This document shows positions 52,723 through 61,119 of a stretch of DNA of 64,000 bases, piece after piece. The DNA comes from Thermoanaerobaculia bacterium (GTDB lineage Bacteria > Acidobacteriota > Thermoanaerobaculia > Multivoradales > Multivoraceae): assembly GCA_022826745.1 (NCBI GenBank), contig JAJDUI010000014.1, positions 84,901-148,900 on the forward strand, given 5' to 3'. Both the position numbers and the translations under genes were made by a program. A model generated the notes under the pieces. It did not search any database. It saw only the letters and a list, made by a program, of their open reading frames with translations, and was not told where the DNA came from. How positions within the stretch are numbered: position 1 is the first letter of the stretch; each line of letters opens with the position of its first letter.

Positions 52723-53511
52723 ATGATCGACCTGAACCTGACCGGCCGCCGCGCCGTCGTCACCGGCGCCAGCCTGGGCATCGGCGCCGCCACCGTCCGC
52801 CTGCTCGCCGACCATGGCGCCGAAGTCGCCTTCTGCGCCCGCAGCGAGGAGGCCGTGAACGAGCTCGACGGCTACGAGCCGCCAGCGGGCGAGGGCGGCG
52901 CCCACGGCCACGTCGCCGACATGGCCGACCGCTCGTCGATCGACACCTTCTTCGAGGCGGTGCTGGCCGGCGGCACGGTCGACATCCTCGTCAACAACGT
53001 CGGCGCCTCGCCGTCGCGCAACTTCCTCTACATGAGCGACGACGACTGGGAGGAGCTGTTCCGGCTCAACCTGCTCTCGGCCGTGCGCAGCACGCGCCTC
53101 TGCCTGCCGGGGATGCGCAAGCAGAAGTGGGGACGGGTCGTGATGATCGCGAGCGGCGCCGCTAAGTACCCGGGCGCGGCGCTGATCGACTACGGCGCCT
53201 CGAAGGCGGCGATGGTCGCCACCGGCAAGGCGCTGTCCGGCACGTACGGCCGCGACAACGTGCTGTTCAACTCCGTCCTGCCCGGCCTGATCCACACCGC
53301 GATGTGGGAGAGGGCGGCGAAGGAGATCGCGAACGCCCGCGGCGGCGACTGGGAGGACATCATCCGGAACAACGGAAAGAACGTTCCGGTGGGCCGCTAC
53401 GGCACCTCGGAAGAGGTCGCCAACATGATCGTCTTCCTTTGCTCGGAGGCCGCGTCCTACGTGAACGGCGCCGTGATCGACGTCGACGGCGGCCAGGGCC
53501 GGCACATCTGA
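52723..53511 (+). CDS. SDR-family oxidoreductase
   Basis: A 262-residue short-chain dehydrogenase with the NAD(P) motif TGASLGIG (14-21), NNVGA, and the catalytic Ser144, Tyr157 and Lys161 (YGASK). A GGAGACC ribosome site is 6-9 nt before the ATG. The substrate is not apparent; the C-terminal DVDGGQGRHI is typical of 3-oxoacyl or sugar-type SDRs. It is divergent from the secreted-family genes and lies alone on the plus strand. Confidence 0.88.
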   Translation: MIDLNLTGRRAVVTGASLGIGAATVRLLADHGAEVAFCARSEEAVNELDGYEPPAGEGGAHGHVADMADRSSIDTFFEAVLAGGTVDILVNNVGASPSRNFLYMSDDDWEELFRLNLLSAVRSTRLCLPGMRKQKWGRVVMIASGAAKYPGAALIDYGASKAAMVATGKALSGTYGRDNVLFNSVLPGLIHTAMWERAAKEIANARGGDWEDIIRNNGKNVPVGRYGTSEEVANMIVFLCSEAASYVNGAVIDVDGGQGRHI

Positions 53512-53533
53512 AGTAACTGGCGCGGCGGACACT

Positions 53534-53576
53534 GGGTGCGCCGGCGTCCCCGCCGGCATCCGGCGCGAAGCGCCGG
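53534..53576. repeat. REP-like repeat (copy D)
   Basis: A 43-bp element matching 41453-41495 with four differences: GGGTGCGCCGGC, then GCCGGC, and a GGCGCGAAGCGCC hairpin end. It lies in the gap between convergent SDR and aldolase genes. Confidence 0.78.
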
Positions 53577-53603
53577 CTCTGGGTTCTGCCGCGCCTGAAG
53601 TCC

Positions 53604-54467
53604 CTACTGGTTCTCCGAGCCCTCGATCTCGGCGATTCCTGACGCCGTCTCCTCCAGCAGCGCCTGAGCCCCGCGGCGGATCAGGCTGCCGACGCCGGGG
53701 GCCTGGAAGAAGCTGAAGCCCTCACGGTCCCGCCAGGCCAGCGGACCGCCGAGCTTGAGGCCGGCGCCGAGCACCGCGTCGCGGATGCGGTCGACCATCG
53801 CCTCGTACTCCGGCTCGCCCTGGCGCTTGCCGGAGAAGCTGTAGAGGTCGGTCGAGGCCGCGAACACGACGTCGACGCCGGGAACGGCCGCGATCTCCTC
53901 CACCGCGTCGACACCGGCCGGCGACTCGATCATCGCCACGACCAGGATGTTCTCGTTCGCGGTGGCCCGGTAGTCGCGGCCCCAGAGCGCGCCGTACTGG
54001 CCGCCGCCCAGGCTTCGACGCCCCTCCGGCGGGAACTTGGCGAAGCGGACCGCACGCTCCATCTTCTCGGCGGTGCGCACCATCGGCACGACGATGCCGA
54101 GTGCGCCGAGATCGACCGCCTTCTGGATGTCGCCCTCCGTCGCGTCGGGCACCCGAATGAACGGGATGGCCGATGCGTCCCGGCAGGCCCACAGCATCCT
54201 CGCCACGTCCTGGTAGGTCAGCGGGCTGTGCTGCATCTCGATCCAGGTGAAGTCGAAGCCCGCGTTGGCCGCCGCGCAGTAGCTGTCGGGATCGGGCGAG
54301 GAGATGCTGACGCCGACGATGCCCTCGCCGCTCATCAGCTTCTGCTTGGCGGTGTTGTACATCCGCGCGCCGTCGCCGTCCTGCGCCGCCGCCGGCGCAA
54401 CCGCCAGCGCGAGACTCAGGCCGACCGCAATCGCGATGGCACGTCGAACCGTTCTTCTCGTTCTCAT
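53604..54467 (-). CDS. HpcH/HpaI aldolase-family protein with signal peptide
   Basis: A 287-residue protein of the HpcH/HpaI (2-oxo acid aldolase / citrate lyase beta) family. Features include VSISSPDPDSYCAAANAGFDF, RVPDATEGDIQKAVDLGALG, the metal ligand Glu in VAMIESPAGVDAVEEI and Asp in FAASTDLYSF. Unlike typical cytoplasmic members, it starts with a clear Sec signal peptide (RAIAIAVGLSLALAVAPAAA). The ATG at 54467 overlaps the stop of the crotonase-fold gene (ATGA). A periplasmic aldolase is unusual; the substrate is not evident. Confidence 0.83.
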   Translation of the reverse strand: MRTRRTVRRAIAIAVGLSLALAVAPAAAQDGDGARMYNTAKQKLMSGEGIVGVSISSPDPDSYCAAANAGFDFTWIEMQHSPLTYQDVARMLWACRDASAIPFIRVPDATEGDIQKAVDLGALGIVVPMVRTAEKMERAVRFAKFPPEGRRSLGGGQYGALWGRDYRATANENILVVAMIESPAGVDAVEEIAAVPGVDVVFAASTDLYSFSGKRQGEPEYEAMVDRIRDAVLGAGLKLGGPLAWRDREGFSFFQAPGVGSLIRRGAQALLEETASGIAEIEGSENQ

Positions 54468-55327
54468 GCGTCCTCCCTCGCTTCCGAAGCGTCTTCCGTC
54501 TCCGCCGGCGTCTGCCCGGCCCGTCCGCCGCGCTGACCGCGCAGCGCCAGGTCGACGCCGACCAGCCGCCGGTTGCCCTCCACGCGGCTGGTACTGCCGC
54601 GGATCTCCCGGACCACCAGGTAGTCGGCGAACGCCGCCTCGACGTTCGCGCTGTAGCCCATCGCGTCCTGGGCCTTGTTCACGGCGAGCTTGCCGAGGCG
54701 CAGCACCGCCGGGTCGTTCTCGGCGATCCGTTCCGCATAGGCCATCGTCTCGCGTTCCAGTTCGTCCTCCGCGTAGACCCGGTTGACCAGGCCCAGTTCG
54801 CGCGCCTCCTCGGCGTCGATGAAGCGGCTTTCGAACAGCAGCTCCTTCGCCTTGCGGGGATGGATGTCCCAGGGCACGGTGAAGGTCTCGAACAGGCTCG
54901 CCAGGAAGCGGGCGCTCGGCGCCGCGAAGATCAGGTCCATCGCCGCCGCGATCATCCAGCCGCCGAAGATGCAGTAGCCGTGCACCATCGCGATCGTCGG
55001 CTTCGGCAGGTTGCGCCACTTGACCGTGTTGTCCAGGTTGTACCAGCGGAACGCCTCGTACCAGTCCATGCCGACCCACTGGGTGAGCCCCCGGGCCTCG
55101 ACGTCCGCCTGCTGCTCCGGCGTGCCCAGGTCGTGGCCGGACGAGAAGTGCTTCCCGTCGCCCTTCAGCACGACGACCCGGACGTCGTCGTCGGCCATCG
55201 CCCGGTCGAGCTGCCGGTCCAGGTCGTCGAGCAGCTTCCAGCTCTGGGCGTTGTGGTAGCGGGCCCGGTCCAAAGTGAGGACGGCCACCGGACCGCGCCG
55301 TTCGTAACGAACCTCTTCTGCTGCCAT
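54464..55327 (-). CDS. Enoyl-CoA hydratase/isomerase (crotonase) family protein
   Basis: A 287-residue crotonase-fold protein from the ATG at 55327. The first oxyanion block GKHFSSGHDLG and the second GYCIFGGWMIAAAMD are present. The first catalytic Glu expected after the second glycine-rich block (as in GGGCE) is replaced by Trp-Met here, so classic hydratase chemistry is doubtful. The C-terminal half holds a helix-rich tail. It overlaps the secreted aldolase gene and is expressed with it. A dehalogenase, decarboxylase or isomerase of the same fold is possible. Confidence 0.82.
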   Translation of the reverse strand: MAAEEVRYERRGPVAVLTLDRARYHNAQSWKLLDDLDRQLDRAMADDDVRVVVLKGDGKHFSSGHDLGTPEQQADVEARGLTQWVGMDWYEAFRWYNLDNTVKWRNLPKPTIAMVHGYCIFGGWMIAAAMDLIFAAPSARFLASLFETFTVPWDIHPRKAKELLFESRFIDAEEARELGLVNRVYAEDELERETMAYAERIAENDPAVLRLGKLAVNKAQDAMGYSANVEAAFADYLVVREIRGSTSRVEGNRRLVGVDLALRGQRGGRAGQTPAETEDASEAREDA

Positions 55328-55362
55328 ATCCTGTCCTCGGCCTGTCATGTGGAGGGAAACCG

Positions 55363-57150
55363 ATGAAGCGTAGCGCACAGCTCGTCGCTGTTCTGCTCGC
55401 CGTCTGGACGCTGGGTTGCGACGGCGGCCGACCGGCCGACGAACCGGCCGAAGGAGCCGAGCCACCCAACATCGTGCTCGTCATGACCGACGACCAGGGC
55501 TACGGCGACTTCGGCTTCACCGGCAACCCGGTGGTCCGGACGCCGCACCTCGACGCCCTGGCGGCGCAGAGCGCTCAGGTCGAGCGCTTCTACGTCAGCC
55601 CGGTCTGCACGCCGACGCGCGCCTCGCTGATGACCGGTCGCTACAACTACCGCACCCGCGCTATCGACACGTACATCGGCCGCGCGATGATGGAGCCGGA
55701 GGAGGTCACCGTGGCAGAGATGCTCCGGGACGAGGGCTACGCCACCGGCATCTTCGGCAAGTGGCACCTCGGCGACGCCCACCCGATGCGCGCGATGGAC
55801 CAGGGCTTCGAGGAGAGCCTGGTTCACCGCGGCGGCGGCATCGGCCAGCCGTCCGACCCGCCCGGTGGCGAGGGCAAGTACACGGACGCGGTGCTGTTCC
55901 GCAACGGACAGCGCGAGGAGACGACGGGCTACTGCACGGACGTCTACTTCGACGCCGCGTTCGAGTTCATGGAGCAAGCGGCCGGGGAGGGCCGGCCGTT
56001 CTTCGCCTACGTACCGACGAACGCGCCCCACGGCCCGTTCCACGACGTTCCGGAGGACTGGCTGGAGCACTACCGGCAGGCGGACCTGAGCGCGGCGCTT
56101 CCCGATCCCGACCAGGCCAGCGAGCAGATCCTCGACCGGCTGGCACGCAGCTACGCGATGATCAGCAACATCGACGACAACGTCGGCCGACTGATGGCGC
56201 GGCTTGACGAACTGGGCCTCGCGGAGAATACGCTGGTCGTCTTCCTGGTCGACAACGGACCGGACCGCGACCGTTACAACGCAGGGCTTCGCGGCCGCAA
56301 GGGAAGCGTATTCGAGGGGGGCATCCGGTCGCCGCTGCTGGCGCGGTGGCCCGCGCGCCTGCCTGCCGGCGGCGAAGCCGTCGACCGGATCGCGGCCCAC
56401 ATCGACATCACGCCGACGCTGCTGGACGCCGCCGGCGTCGAACCGCCCGGCGGGCTGCACCTCGACGGCCGCAGCCTGCTCGGCCTGCTGGCCGGCAAGG
56501 GCAACGTCGCGGCCTGGCCCGATCGCACCCTGTACTTCCAGTTCCACCGGGGAGACGAACCGACCGCGTTCCGTTCCTTCGCCGCGGTCGGCCAGCGCTA
56601 CAAGCTGGTCCATCCCTCCCCGCGCGGCGAGGGGGACTGGAACGGCGAACTCAACCTCGAGCTCTACGACCTCGAGTCCGATCGGGCCGAGACCCGGAAC
56701 CTGATCGACGAGGCGCCCGAGATCGCCGCCGGGATGAGCGACGACTACCTGGAGTGGTTCGAGAACGTGAGCTCCACCCGGCCCGACAACTACGCGCCGC
56801 CACGGATCGTCGTCGGCACGGACCAGGAACCAGTGACCGTCCTCACCCGCCAGGACTGGCGGCGGATCACCGACGACCAGGGCTGGCGGCCGACCTCGCG
56901 GGGGCGCTGGCTGCTGAGCGCGAGGGAGGAAGGGACATTCGACGTCGAGGTGCGGCTGGTGGCTGGATCCGCCGGTCCGGTGCTCCTCGAAGTCGGGGAT
57001 GGGACGCATCGCCGGGAACTGGCGCCCGAACAGGGCAACGTCACTTTCCAAGGGGTCGCAGTCCCGGCCGGCGACTTCGCGCTCAGCGCCGCGGCCGGCG
57101 AAGGCGACGACCGCCGCGGCGCCCATCAGGTGGTGCTTCGGCGGCGCTAG
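55363..57150 (+). CDS. Sulfatase (lipoprotein)
   Basis: A 595-residue sulfatase with a lipoprotein signal (VWTLGC, Cys19 lipidated). The formylglycine motif is CTPTR (Cys82), the aspartate pair is in VMTDDQGYGDFG, GKWHLG provides the Lys/His, and LVDNGPDRDRYNAGLRG closes the metal site. The C-terminal ~120 residues form an extra beta-rich domain (RWLLSAREEGTFDVEVRLV) not found in minimal sulfatases. It would act at the cell surface on sulfated glycans or aromatics. It is divergent from the crotonase gene, with 35 bp between. Confidence 0.9.
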   Translation: MKRSAQLVAVLLAVWTLGCDGGRPADEPAEGAEPPNIVLVMTDDQGYGDFGFTGNPVVRTPHLDALAAQSAQVERFYVSPVCTPTRASLMTGRYNYRTRAIDTYIGRAMMEPEEVTVAEMLRDEGYATGIFGKWHLGDAHPMRAMDQGFEESLVHRGGGIGQPSDPPGGEGKYTDAVLFRNGQREETTGYCTDVYFDAAFEFMEQAAGEGRPFFAYVPTNAPHGPFHDVPEDWLEHYRQADLSAALPDPDQASEQILDRLARSYAMISNIDDNVGRLMARLDELGLAENTLVVFLVDNGPDRDRYNAGLRGRKGSVFEGGIRSPLLARWPARLPAGGEAVDRIAAHIDITPTLLDAAGVEPPGGLHLDGRSLLGLLAGKGNVAAWPDRTLYFQFHRGDEPTAFRSFAAVGQRYKLVHPSPRGEGDWNGELNLELYDLESDRAETRNLIDEAPEIAAGMSDDYLEWFENVSSTRPDNYAPPRIVVGTDQEPVTVLTRQDWRRITDDQGWRPTSRGRWLLSAREEGTFDVEVRLVAGSAGPVLLEVGDGTHRRELAPEQGNVTFQGVAVPAGDFALSAAAGEGDDRRGAHQVVLRRR

Positions 57151-57183
57151 GGGCCTTGCCGGCTCTGGTAACCTCCGCAGCCC

Positions 57184-57558
57184 ATGCTGCGCCGGCCCGG
57201 TTCGCCAATCGCCGTCTTCAGCGCTCTCGCGCTGACGACCGCCACCCTGCTCACTGGAGCCTGGGAGGCGAGTGGCCATGGTCACGACAAGGTCGAGACG
57301 AACGTCGCTTACTGCGTGGCCGATCACGAGGCGGAGGCCTCCGGCATCGCCGACGGCACCACGCTAGGCCAGGCCACGGCGCCGCACGACCATTCCTGCG
57401 TCGCCTGCAAGCTGGGCCGCACCAGGACCGTAGAGGATGGCAAGAGCTCGATCGCCGGACTCGACCTCTTCCCGGCTGAGTCAGGATCCGATCACCGGCC
57501 CGGCCCAAGCACTGGCGAACGCTGGCAGGAAACGGCGCGCGGGCCGCCGATCGGTTGA
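57184..57558 (+). CDS. Small secreted HSCVAC protein (cassette 1)
   Basis: A 124-residue protein with an N-terminal hydrophobic segment (SPIAVFSALALTTATLLTGA). Further along it has HGHDK, an isolated Cys44, and PHDHSCVACKLGRT with Cys72 and Cys75 as CxxC, flanked by His. It resembles the DUF2946 type of short exported metal-linked protein, but only weakly. The equivalent gene at 60495 keeps the same helix and the HSCVAC core, so the pair is a duplication. Metal binding or handover to the adjacent TonB receptor is inferred. No ribosome site is evident. Confidence 0.65.
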   Translation: MLRRPGSPIAVFSALALTTATLLTGAWEASGHGHDKVETNVAYCVADHEAEASGIADGTTLGQATAPHDHSCVACKLGRTRTVEDGKSSIAGLDLFPAESGSDHRPGPSTGERWQETARGPPIG

Positions 57559-57564
57559 ACCGAC

Positions 57565-57769
57565 AGCTCTCCGATCCGCGCTGAGCCCGAGGCGTCGGAA
57601 CCGTCCCCTCGCCGGGGACGATGGCGACGACGCGATCAGCCTCGGCTGATCCCACCAAAGCCCCCGCATCGCGCCGCCGGCGATTCGGTGCGCTTCCACC
57701 GCGACGGATTCCCGCAGCCAGCGCTACAACGCCCTCCACTCGGACTGAACGACCCAGGAACTCCAAACC
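57565..57769 (+). promoter_or_regulatory. Structured leader upstream of the ZnuD-like receptor (cassette 1)
   Basis: About 200 nt between the small gene and the TonB receptor gene, homologous to 60885-61119. It has hairpins TCCGA/TCGGA (57570-57599), CGTCCCC-TCGCC-GGGGACG (57602-57620) and the palindrome GATCAGCC-TC-GGCTGATC (57634-57651). The last 45 nt before the ATG are strongly conserved and carry the AGGAA site. It could be a riboswitch-like or protein-binding leader; it does not match a known riboswitch by eye. Confidence 0.6.
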
Positions 57770-60373
57770 ATGCTCGCTAACCACACCAAGGCCTTGAACT
57801 CTCACCCGCGGCGTCGGCGCCAGGTGACCGGCGCGATTCTCTGCGCCCTTGCCCTGCTTCTCATCCCCGCGTCCACGACCGCCCAGGAAACCGGCTCGAT
57901 CGCCGGCTCCGTCGACACCCACGGCGAGAGAATCGTGCTCGCCGTGGCACGCATCCCCGCACTCGGCGTCAGCACCGCGGTGTCCACGGACGGCGCGTTC
58001 CGCTTCGACGAGGTGCCTGCCGGCACCTATCTCGTCGTCGTCGAGATTCCCGCATTCGGCACGGCAAGCGACTCGGTCACCGTCGCCGGCGGCGACGAGG
58101 CCGAAGTTCAGCTCGAGATGCGTCACGGAACGCACTTCGACGAGGTTGTGGTCACCGCGACCGGCGACCTGCGCCCCGCGTCCGAGCTGGCGAATCCCGT
58201 CTCCGTGCTGTCCGGCCCGGACCTCCAGTTGCGCCTCGGCGCCACCTTGGGCGAGACGCTGGAGAACGAACCCGGCGTGTACTCGACGGCGTTCGTCCCC
58301 GGCGCCGGCCGGCCGATCATTCGCGGCCTGACCGGCGGCCGGGTGCGCGTCATGGAGAACGGAGTCGACACCGGCGACGCCTCCGTCGTCAGCGCCGACC
58401 ACGCCGTGACCTTCGAGCCGGCGCACGCCGAGCAGATCGAGATTCTCCGCGGCCCCGCAACGCTCCGCTTCGGTTCGGAGGCCATCGGCGGCGCGGTCAA
58501 CGTGGTCGACGGACGGATTCCGACCGAGAGGCCCGTCAGCGCATTCAAGGGCACGATAGACCTTCGGGGCGGATCCGTGGCCGACGAGCGCATGGGCGCC
58601 ATTCACCTCGACGGCGGCGGCGGCGATTGGGCCTGGCACCTGGGCGCCGTCAGCCGGGAGACCGATCCCTACGAGATCCCAGGCTACGCCCAGGTCGAAG
58701 AGGAGCACGACGATCACGACGACGATCACGACGATGACCACGACGACGAGGACCACGACGACGAGGATCACGACGACGATCACGACGACGATCACGACGA
58801 CGACCACGACGACGACCACGACGAACATGAGGAAGAGAACACCTTCGGGATGGTCCCGAACACGGATCTCATGACCGAGAGCGGTCGCTTCGGCTTCACC
58901 CGGTTCTTCGGCGACCGTGGCTCGATCGGCATCTCAGTCAGCGGCTTCAACACGGACTACGGGCTCCCGCCCGGCGCTCACGCCCACGGGCATGGCCACG
59001 AAGACGAACACGACGACGATCACGACGACGACCACGACGACGACCACGACGACGATCACGACGACGATCACGACGACGACGAAGACCACGACGACGAGGA
59101 TCATGACGACGACGAGGACCACGACGACGACGAAGACCACGACGACGAAGACCACGACGACGAAGACCACGACGACGACCACGACGACCACGGGGAAGAA
59201 GAGGAAGTCCCGGTTCGCGTCGACATGAAGCAGCGTCGCGTGGACCTGCGGGCCGAGGCCCTTCCGCAGGCGGGCGCCTTCGAGCGCATCGAGGTCCGGA
59301 TGGCGGGAACCGACTACGAGCACGTCGAGCTCGAAGGTCCCAACGTCGGCACGACCTTCTCCAACGAGTACCTCGAGACCCGGCTGGAGATGTTCCAGCG
59401 CGAGCGCGGCCGCAGCCGCGGCTCCGTCGGCCTCCAGTACTCGGACCGCGACCTCGCCGCCATCGGCGAGGAGGCCTTCGTGCCGCCCACCCAGTCCCAG
59501 GGATGGGCGCTCTTCACTTCGCAGGAAATCGAGGCCGGCGACGTTCGGTGGCAGTTCGGGGCCCGCTTCGAGCAGCTCGACCACAACCCGGTGAACTCTC
59601 GCGGCGGGTCGCACGACGGCGTGTCCGCCTCAGCCGGCCTGGTCTGGGACGCCGACACCGACTGGACGCTCGGCGTATCGGTCGCCCGGTCGGTTCGCCT
59701 GCCCGCGGCGGAGGAGCTCTACTCCGACGGCTTGCACGTCGCGACCCTGAGCTACGAGATCGGTGACCCGAACCTGACCAACGAGATCGGCACCGGCTTC
59801 GACGTGTCGCTGCGCCGGACGGAAGGACCCGTAACCGGCGAGCTGACGATCTTCCGTCAGAGCTTCAGCGACTTCATCTACCAGCAGTTCACCGGCGAAG
59901 AGGAAGCCGGCTTCGCCGTGCTCCGCTCCTACCAGGCCGACGCCACGACCGAGGGCGCCGAACTCCGGCTCCGGCTGGAGCTGCTCGACCGGAACGACCA
60001 TCACCTGCACATCCAGGCGATCGCCGACACCGTCGACGCCGAACTGGACGCGGGCGGCAACCTGCCGCGAATCCCGCCGATGAGCTTCGGCGCCGGCCTC
60101 CACTACCACGGCCACCACTGGCGCGCCGCGGTGGAAGGTCGCTGGTTCGACGATCAGAACGACGTCGCGGAACTGGAAATGCCAACCGAGGGCTACACGA
60201 TGGTCAACGCCCACGTCGGCCGCCGTTTCATCCTCGGCAACCAGATCCTCGACGTGCTCCTGCGGGGCCGCAACCTGACGGACGAGGATGCACGGGTGCA
60301 TACGTCGTTCCTGAAGAACTTCGCTCCGATACCGGGCAGGGACGTCACCCTGTCGGCCCGGTTCTGGTTCTAG
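57770..60373 (+). CDS. ZnuD-like TonB-dependent metal receptor with HDD repeats
   Basis: An 867-residue receptor. After the signal peptide comes a carboxypeptidase-regulatory-like domain (GSIAGSVDTHGE to VTVAGGDEAEV), the TonB box region (FDEVVVTATGDL), a plug with the ZnuD-type blocks VVSADHAVTFEPAHAEQIE and LRGPATLRFGSEAIGGAVN, and a barrel ending in TLSARFWF. Two long extracellular stretches, about 313-357 and 404-479, are almost purely Asp/His repeats (units HDDD, EDHDD), with GAHAHGHGHE between barrel strands. ZnuD of Neisseria uses histidine-rich loops to capture zinc. Zinc uptake, or another divalent metal, is therefore inferred. Confidence 0.9.
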   Translation: MLANHTKALNSHPRRRRQVTGAILCALALLLIPASTTAQETGSIAGSVDTHGERIVLAVARIPALGVSTAVSTDGAFRFDEVPAGTYLVVVEIPAFGTASDSVTVAGGDEAEVQLEMRHGTHFDEVVVTATGDLRPASELANPVSVLSGPDLQLRLGATLGETLENEPGVYSTAFVPGAGRPIIRGLTGGRVRVMENGVDTGDASVVSADHAVTFEPAHAEQIEILRGPATLRFGSEAIGGAVNVVDGRIPTERPVSAFKGTIDLRGGSVADERMGAIHLDGGGGDWAWHLGAVSRETDPYEIPGYAQVEEEHDDHDDDHDDDHDDEDHDDEDHDDDHDDDHDDDHDDDHDEHEEENTFGMVPNTDLMTESGRFGFTRFFGDRGSIGISVSGFNTDYGLPPGAHAHGHGHEDEHDDDHDDDHDDDHDDDHDDDHDDDEDHDDEDHDDDEDHDDDEDHDDEDHDDEDHDDDHDDHGEEEEVPVRVDMKQRRVDLRAEALPQAGAFERIEVRMAGTDYEHVELEGPNVGTTFSNEYLETRLEMFQRERGRSRGSVGLQYSDRDLAAIGEEAFVPPTQSQGWALFTSQEIEAGDVRWQFGARFEQLDHNPVNSRGGSHDGVSASAGLVWDADTDWTLGVSVARSVRLPAAEELYSDGLHVATLSYEIGDPNLTNEIGTGFDVSLRRTEGPVTGELTIFRQSFSDFIYQQFTGEEEAGFAVLRSYQADATTEGAELRLRLELLDRNDHHLHIQAIADTVDAELDAGGNLPRIPPMSFGAGLHYHGHHWRAAVEGRWFDDQNDVAELEMPTEGYTMVNAHVGRRFILGNQILDVLLRGRNLTDEDARVHTSFLKNFAPIPGRDVTLSARFWF
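58705..59205 (+). repeat. Coding Asp/His tandem repeats (codon-level microsatellite)
   Basis: Two stretches, 58705-58840 and 58980-59205, consist of repeated GAC/GAT and CAC triplets in short units such as CACGACGACGAT. The second is 225 bp long. Such arrays are prone to strand slippage, which would change loop length by multiples of three or by single codons and keep the frame. Assembly length here may be unreliable. Confidence 0.8.
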
Positions 60374-60397
60374 AGCCAGACGTAGAGAACAATCCCG

Positions 60398-60435
60398 AGG
60401 GGCTGTCCGGTACCCCAATACGCCGGACAGCCCTT
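60398..60435 (+). terminator. Intrinsic-type terminator after the first ZnuD-like receptor
   Basis: GGGCTGTCCGG (60400-60410) pairs perfectly with CCGGACAGCCC (60423-60433) over 11 bp, with flanking A-T and G-T pairs extending the stem. A short TTCGTT tail follows. It lies 27 bp after the receptor stop codon and separates the two cassettes. Confidence 0.65.
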
Positions 60436-60494
60436 CGTTCCGTGCAGCGGCGTTCCTTCCGGAAGCCCGCGAGGCCTACCCACCCCCTGAGTCC

Positions 60495-60878
60495 ATGAAC
60501 CTCTCCGTGCCACGCCAGTCCCACTCGCCACTGGTGATCGTCAACGCCCTCGCGCTGACGATCGCCACGTTGCTCGCCGCCTGGGACGTGGTCTGCAACG
60601 ACAACGACGCAGCAGCGAGCAACGCCTGGAGCACGCTCGACCGCGAAGCCGAGGCCACAGGGGCCGCGAACCACGCCAGGCTCGGCAACGCCGCGGTGCC
60701 GGACGAACACTCCTGCGTCGCCTGCAGGACCGCAGGCTCCAAGCCGAACGAAGTCGACAGAAGCTCCGTGGCGAGGCCGCTCGACCTCGTTACGGCCGTG
60801 GCAAGGCCCGAGAACGACGGCAACGCCAGGCGCGGCGAGTCCAGACCGCAGGCCGCTCGCGGTCCGCCCGCAGGCTGA
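60495..60878 (+). CDS. Small secreted HSCVAC protein (cassette 2)
   Basis: A 127-residue paralogue of the protein at 57184, with a hydrophobic N-terminal segment (VIVNALALTIATLLAAWDV), Cys34, and DEHSCVACRTAG with Cys74 and Cys77. The C-terminal half is basic and low in order. The tail sequences of the two proteins share a RGPPxG end. It precedes the second ZnuD-like receptor, with a conserved leader between. A metal-handling partner role is inferred from location and motifs. The start ATG at 60495 lacks a clear ribosome site. Confidence 0.65.
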   Translation: MNLSVPRQSHSPLVIVNALALTIATLLAAWDVVCNDNDAAASNAWSTLDREAEATGAANHARLGNAAVPDEHSCVACRTAGSKPNEVDRSSVARPLDLVTAVARPENDGNARRGESRPQAARGPPAG

Positions 60879-60884
60879 GTGACA

Positions 60885-61119
60885 GCGGCTCCGGCCCACG
60901 CTGAGCGCGAAGCGTCGGAGCCGCCAGGAAACAAACCAGGCGTCACTCGCCCCGTGTCGGGGCTATGGCGGCGGCGCCATCGCGGTCAGCCGTAGCTGAT
61001 CGCAGGGAATCGCCGCATCGCGCGGCCGACAACTTCGGTGAGCCGCCTACGCTGCCGAACCCGCAGCCAGCGCCACAACATCCTTCGACTCGGACTGCAC
61101 TACCCAGGAACCCCAAACC
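60885..61119 (+). promoter_or_regulatory. Structured leader upstream of the second ZnuD-like receptor
   Basis: Homologue of 57565-57769. The first hairpin is longer here: CGGCTCCG (60886-60893) pairs with CGGAGCCG (60916-60923), with an inner ACGCT/AGCGT helix. The second hairpin is GCCCCG-TGT-CGGGGC (60949-60963). The palindrome is GCGGTCAGC-CGTA-GCTGATCGC with one mismatch (60982-61003). Sequences differ from the first leader but pairing is kept. Confidence 0.6.

Noticed and set aside
57184..57558. Firm assignment of the small HSCVAC protein to DUF2946
   Set aside because: The CxxC with nearby His and the short exported form are similar, but the match is too weak by eye to assert the family.
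57565..57769. Possible TPP or cobalamin riboswitch in the receptor leader
   Set aside because: A CTGAG fragment occurs, but the order and the other conserved boxes of either riboswitch class are absent on both strands.
57251..58828. Antisense frame opening with a long poly-valine stretch
   Set aside because: It is the reverse complement of the HDD codon array; the valine run is a by-product of GAC and CAC triplets, not a membrane segment of a real gene.
58705..59205. Regularly repeated DNA that could suggest a CRISPR array
   Set aside because: The repeats are short, in frame inside a receptor gene, and have no spacers; no cas genes are present.
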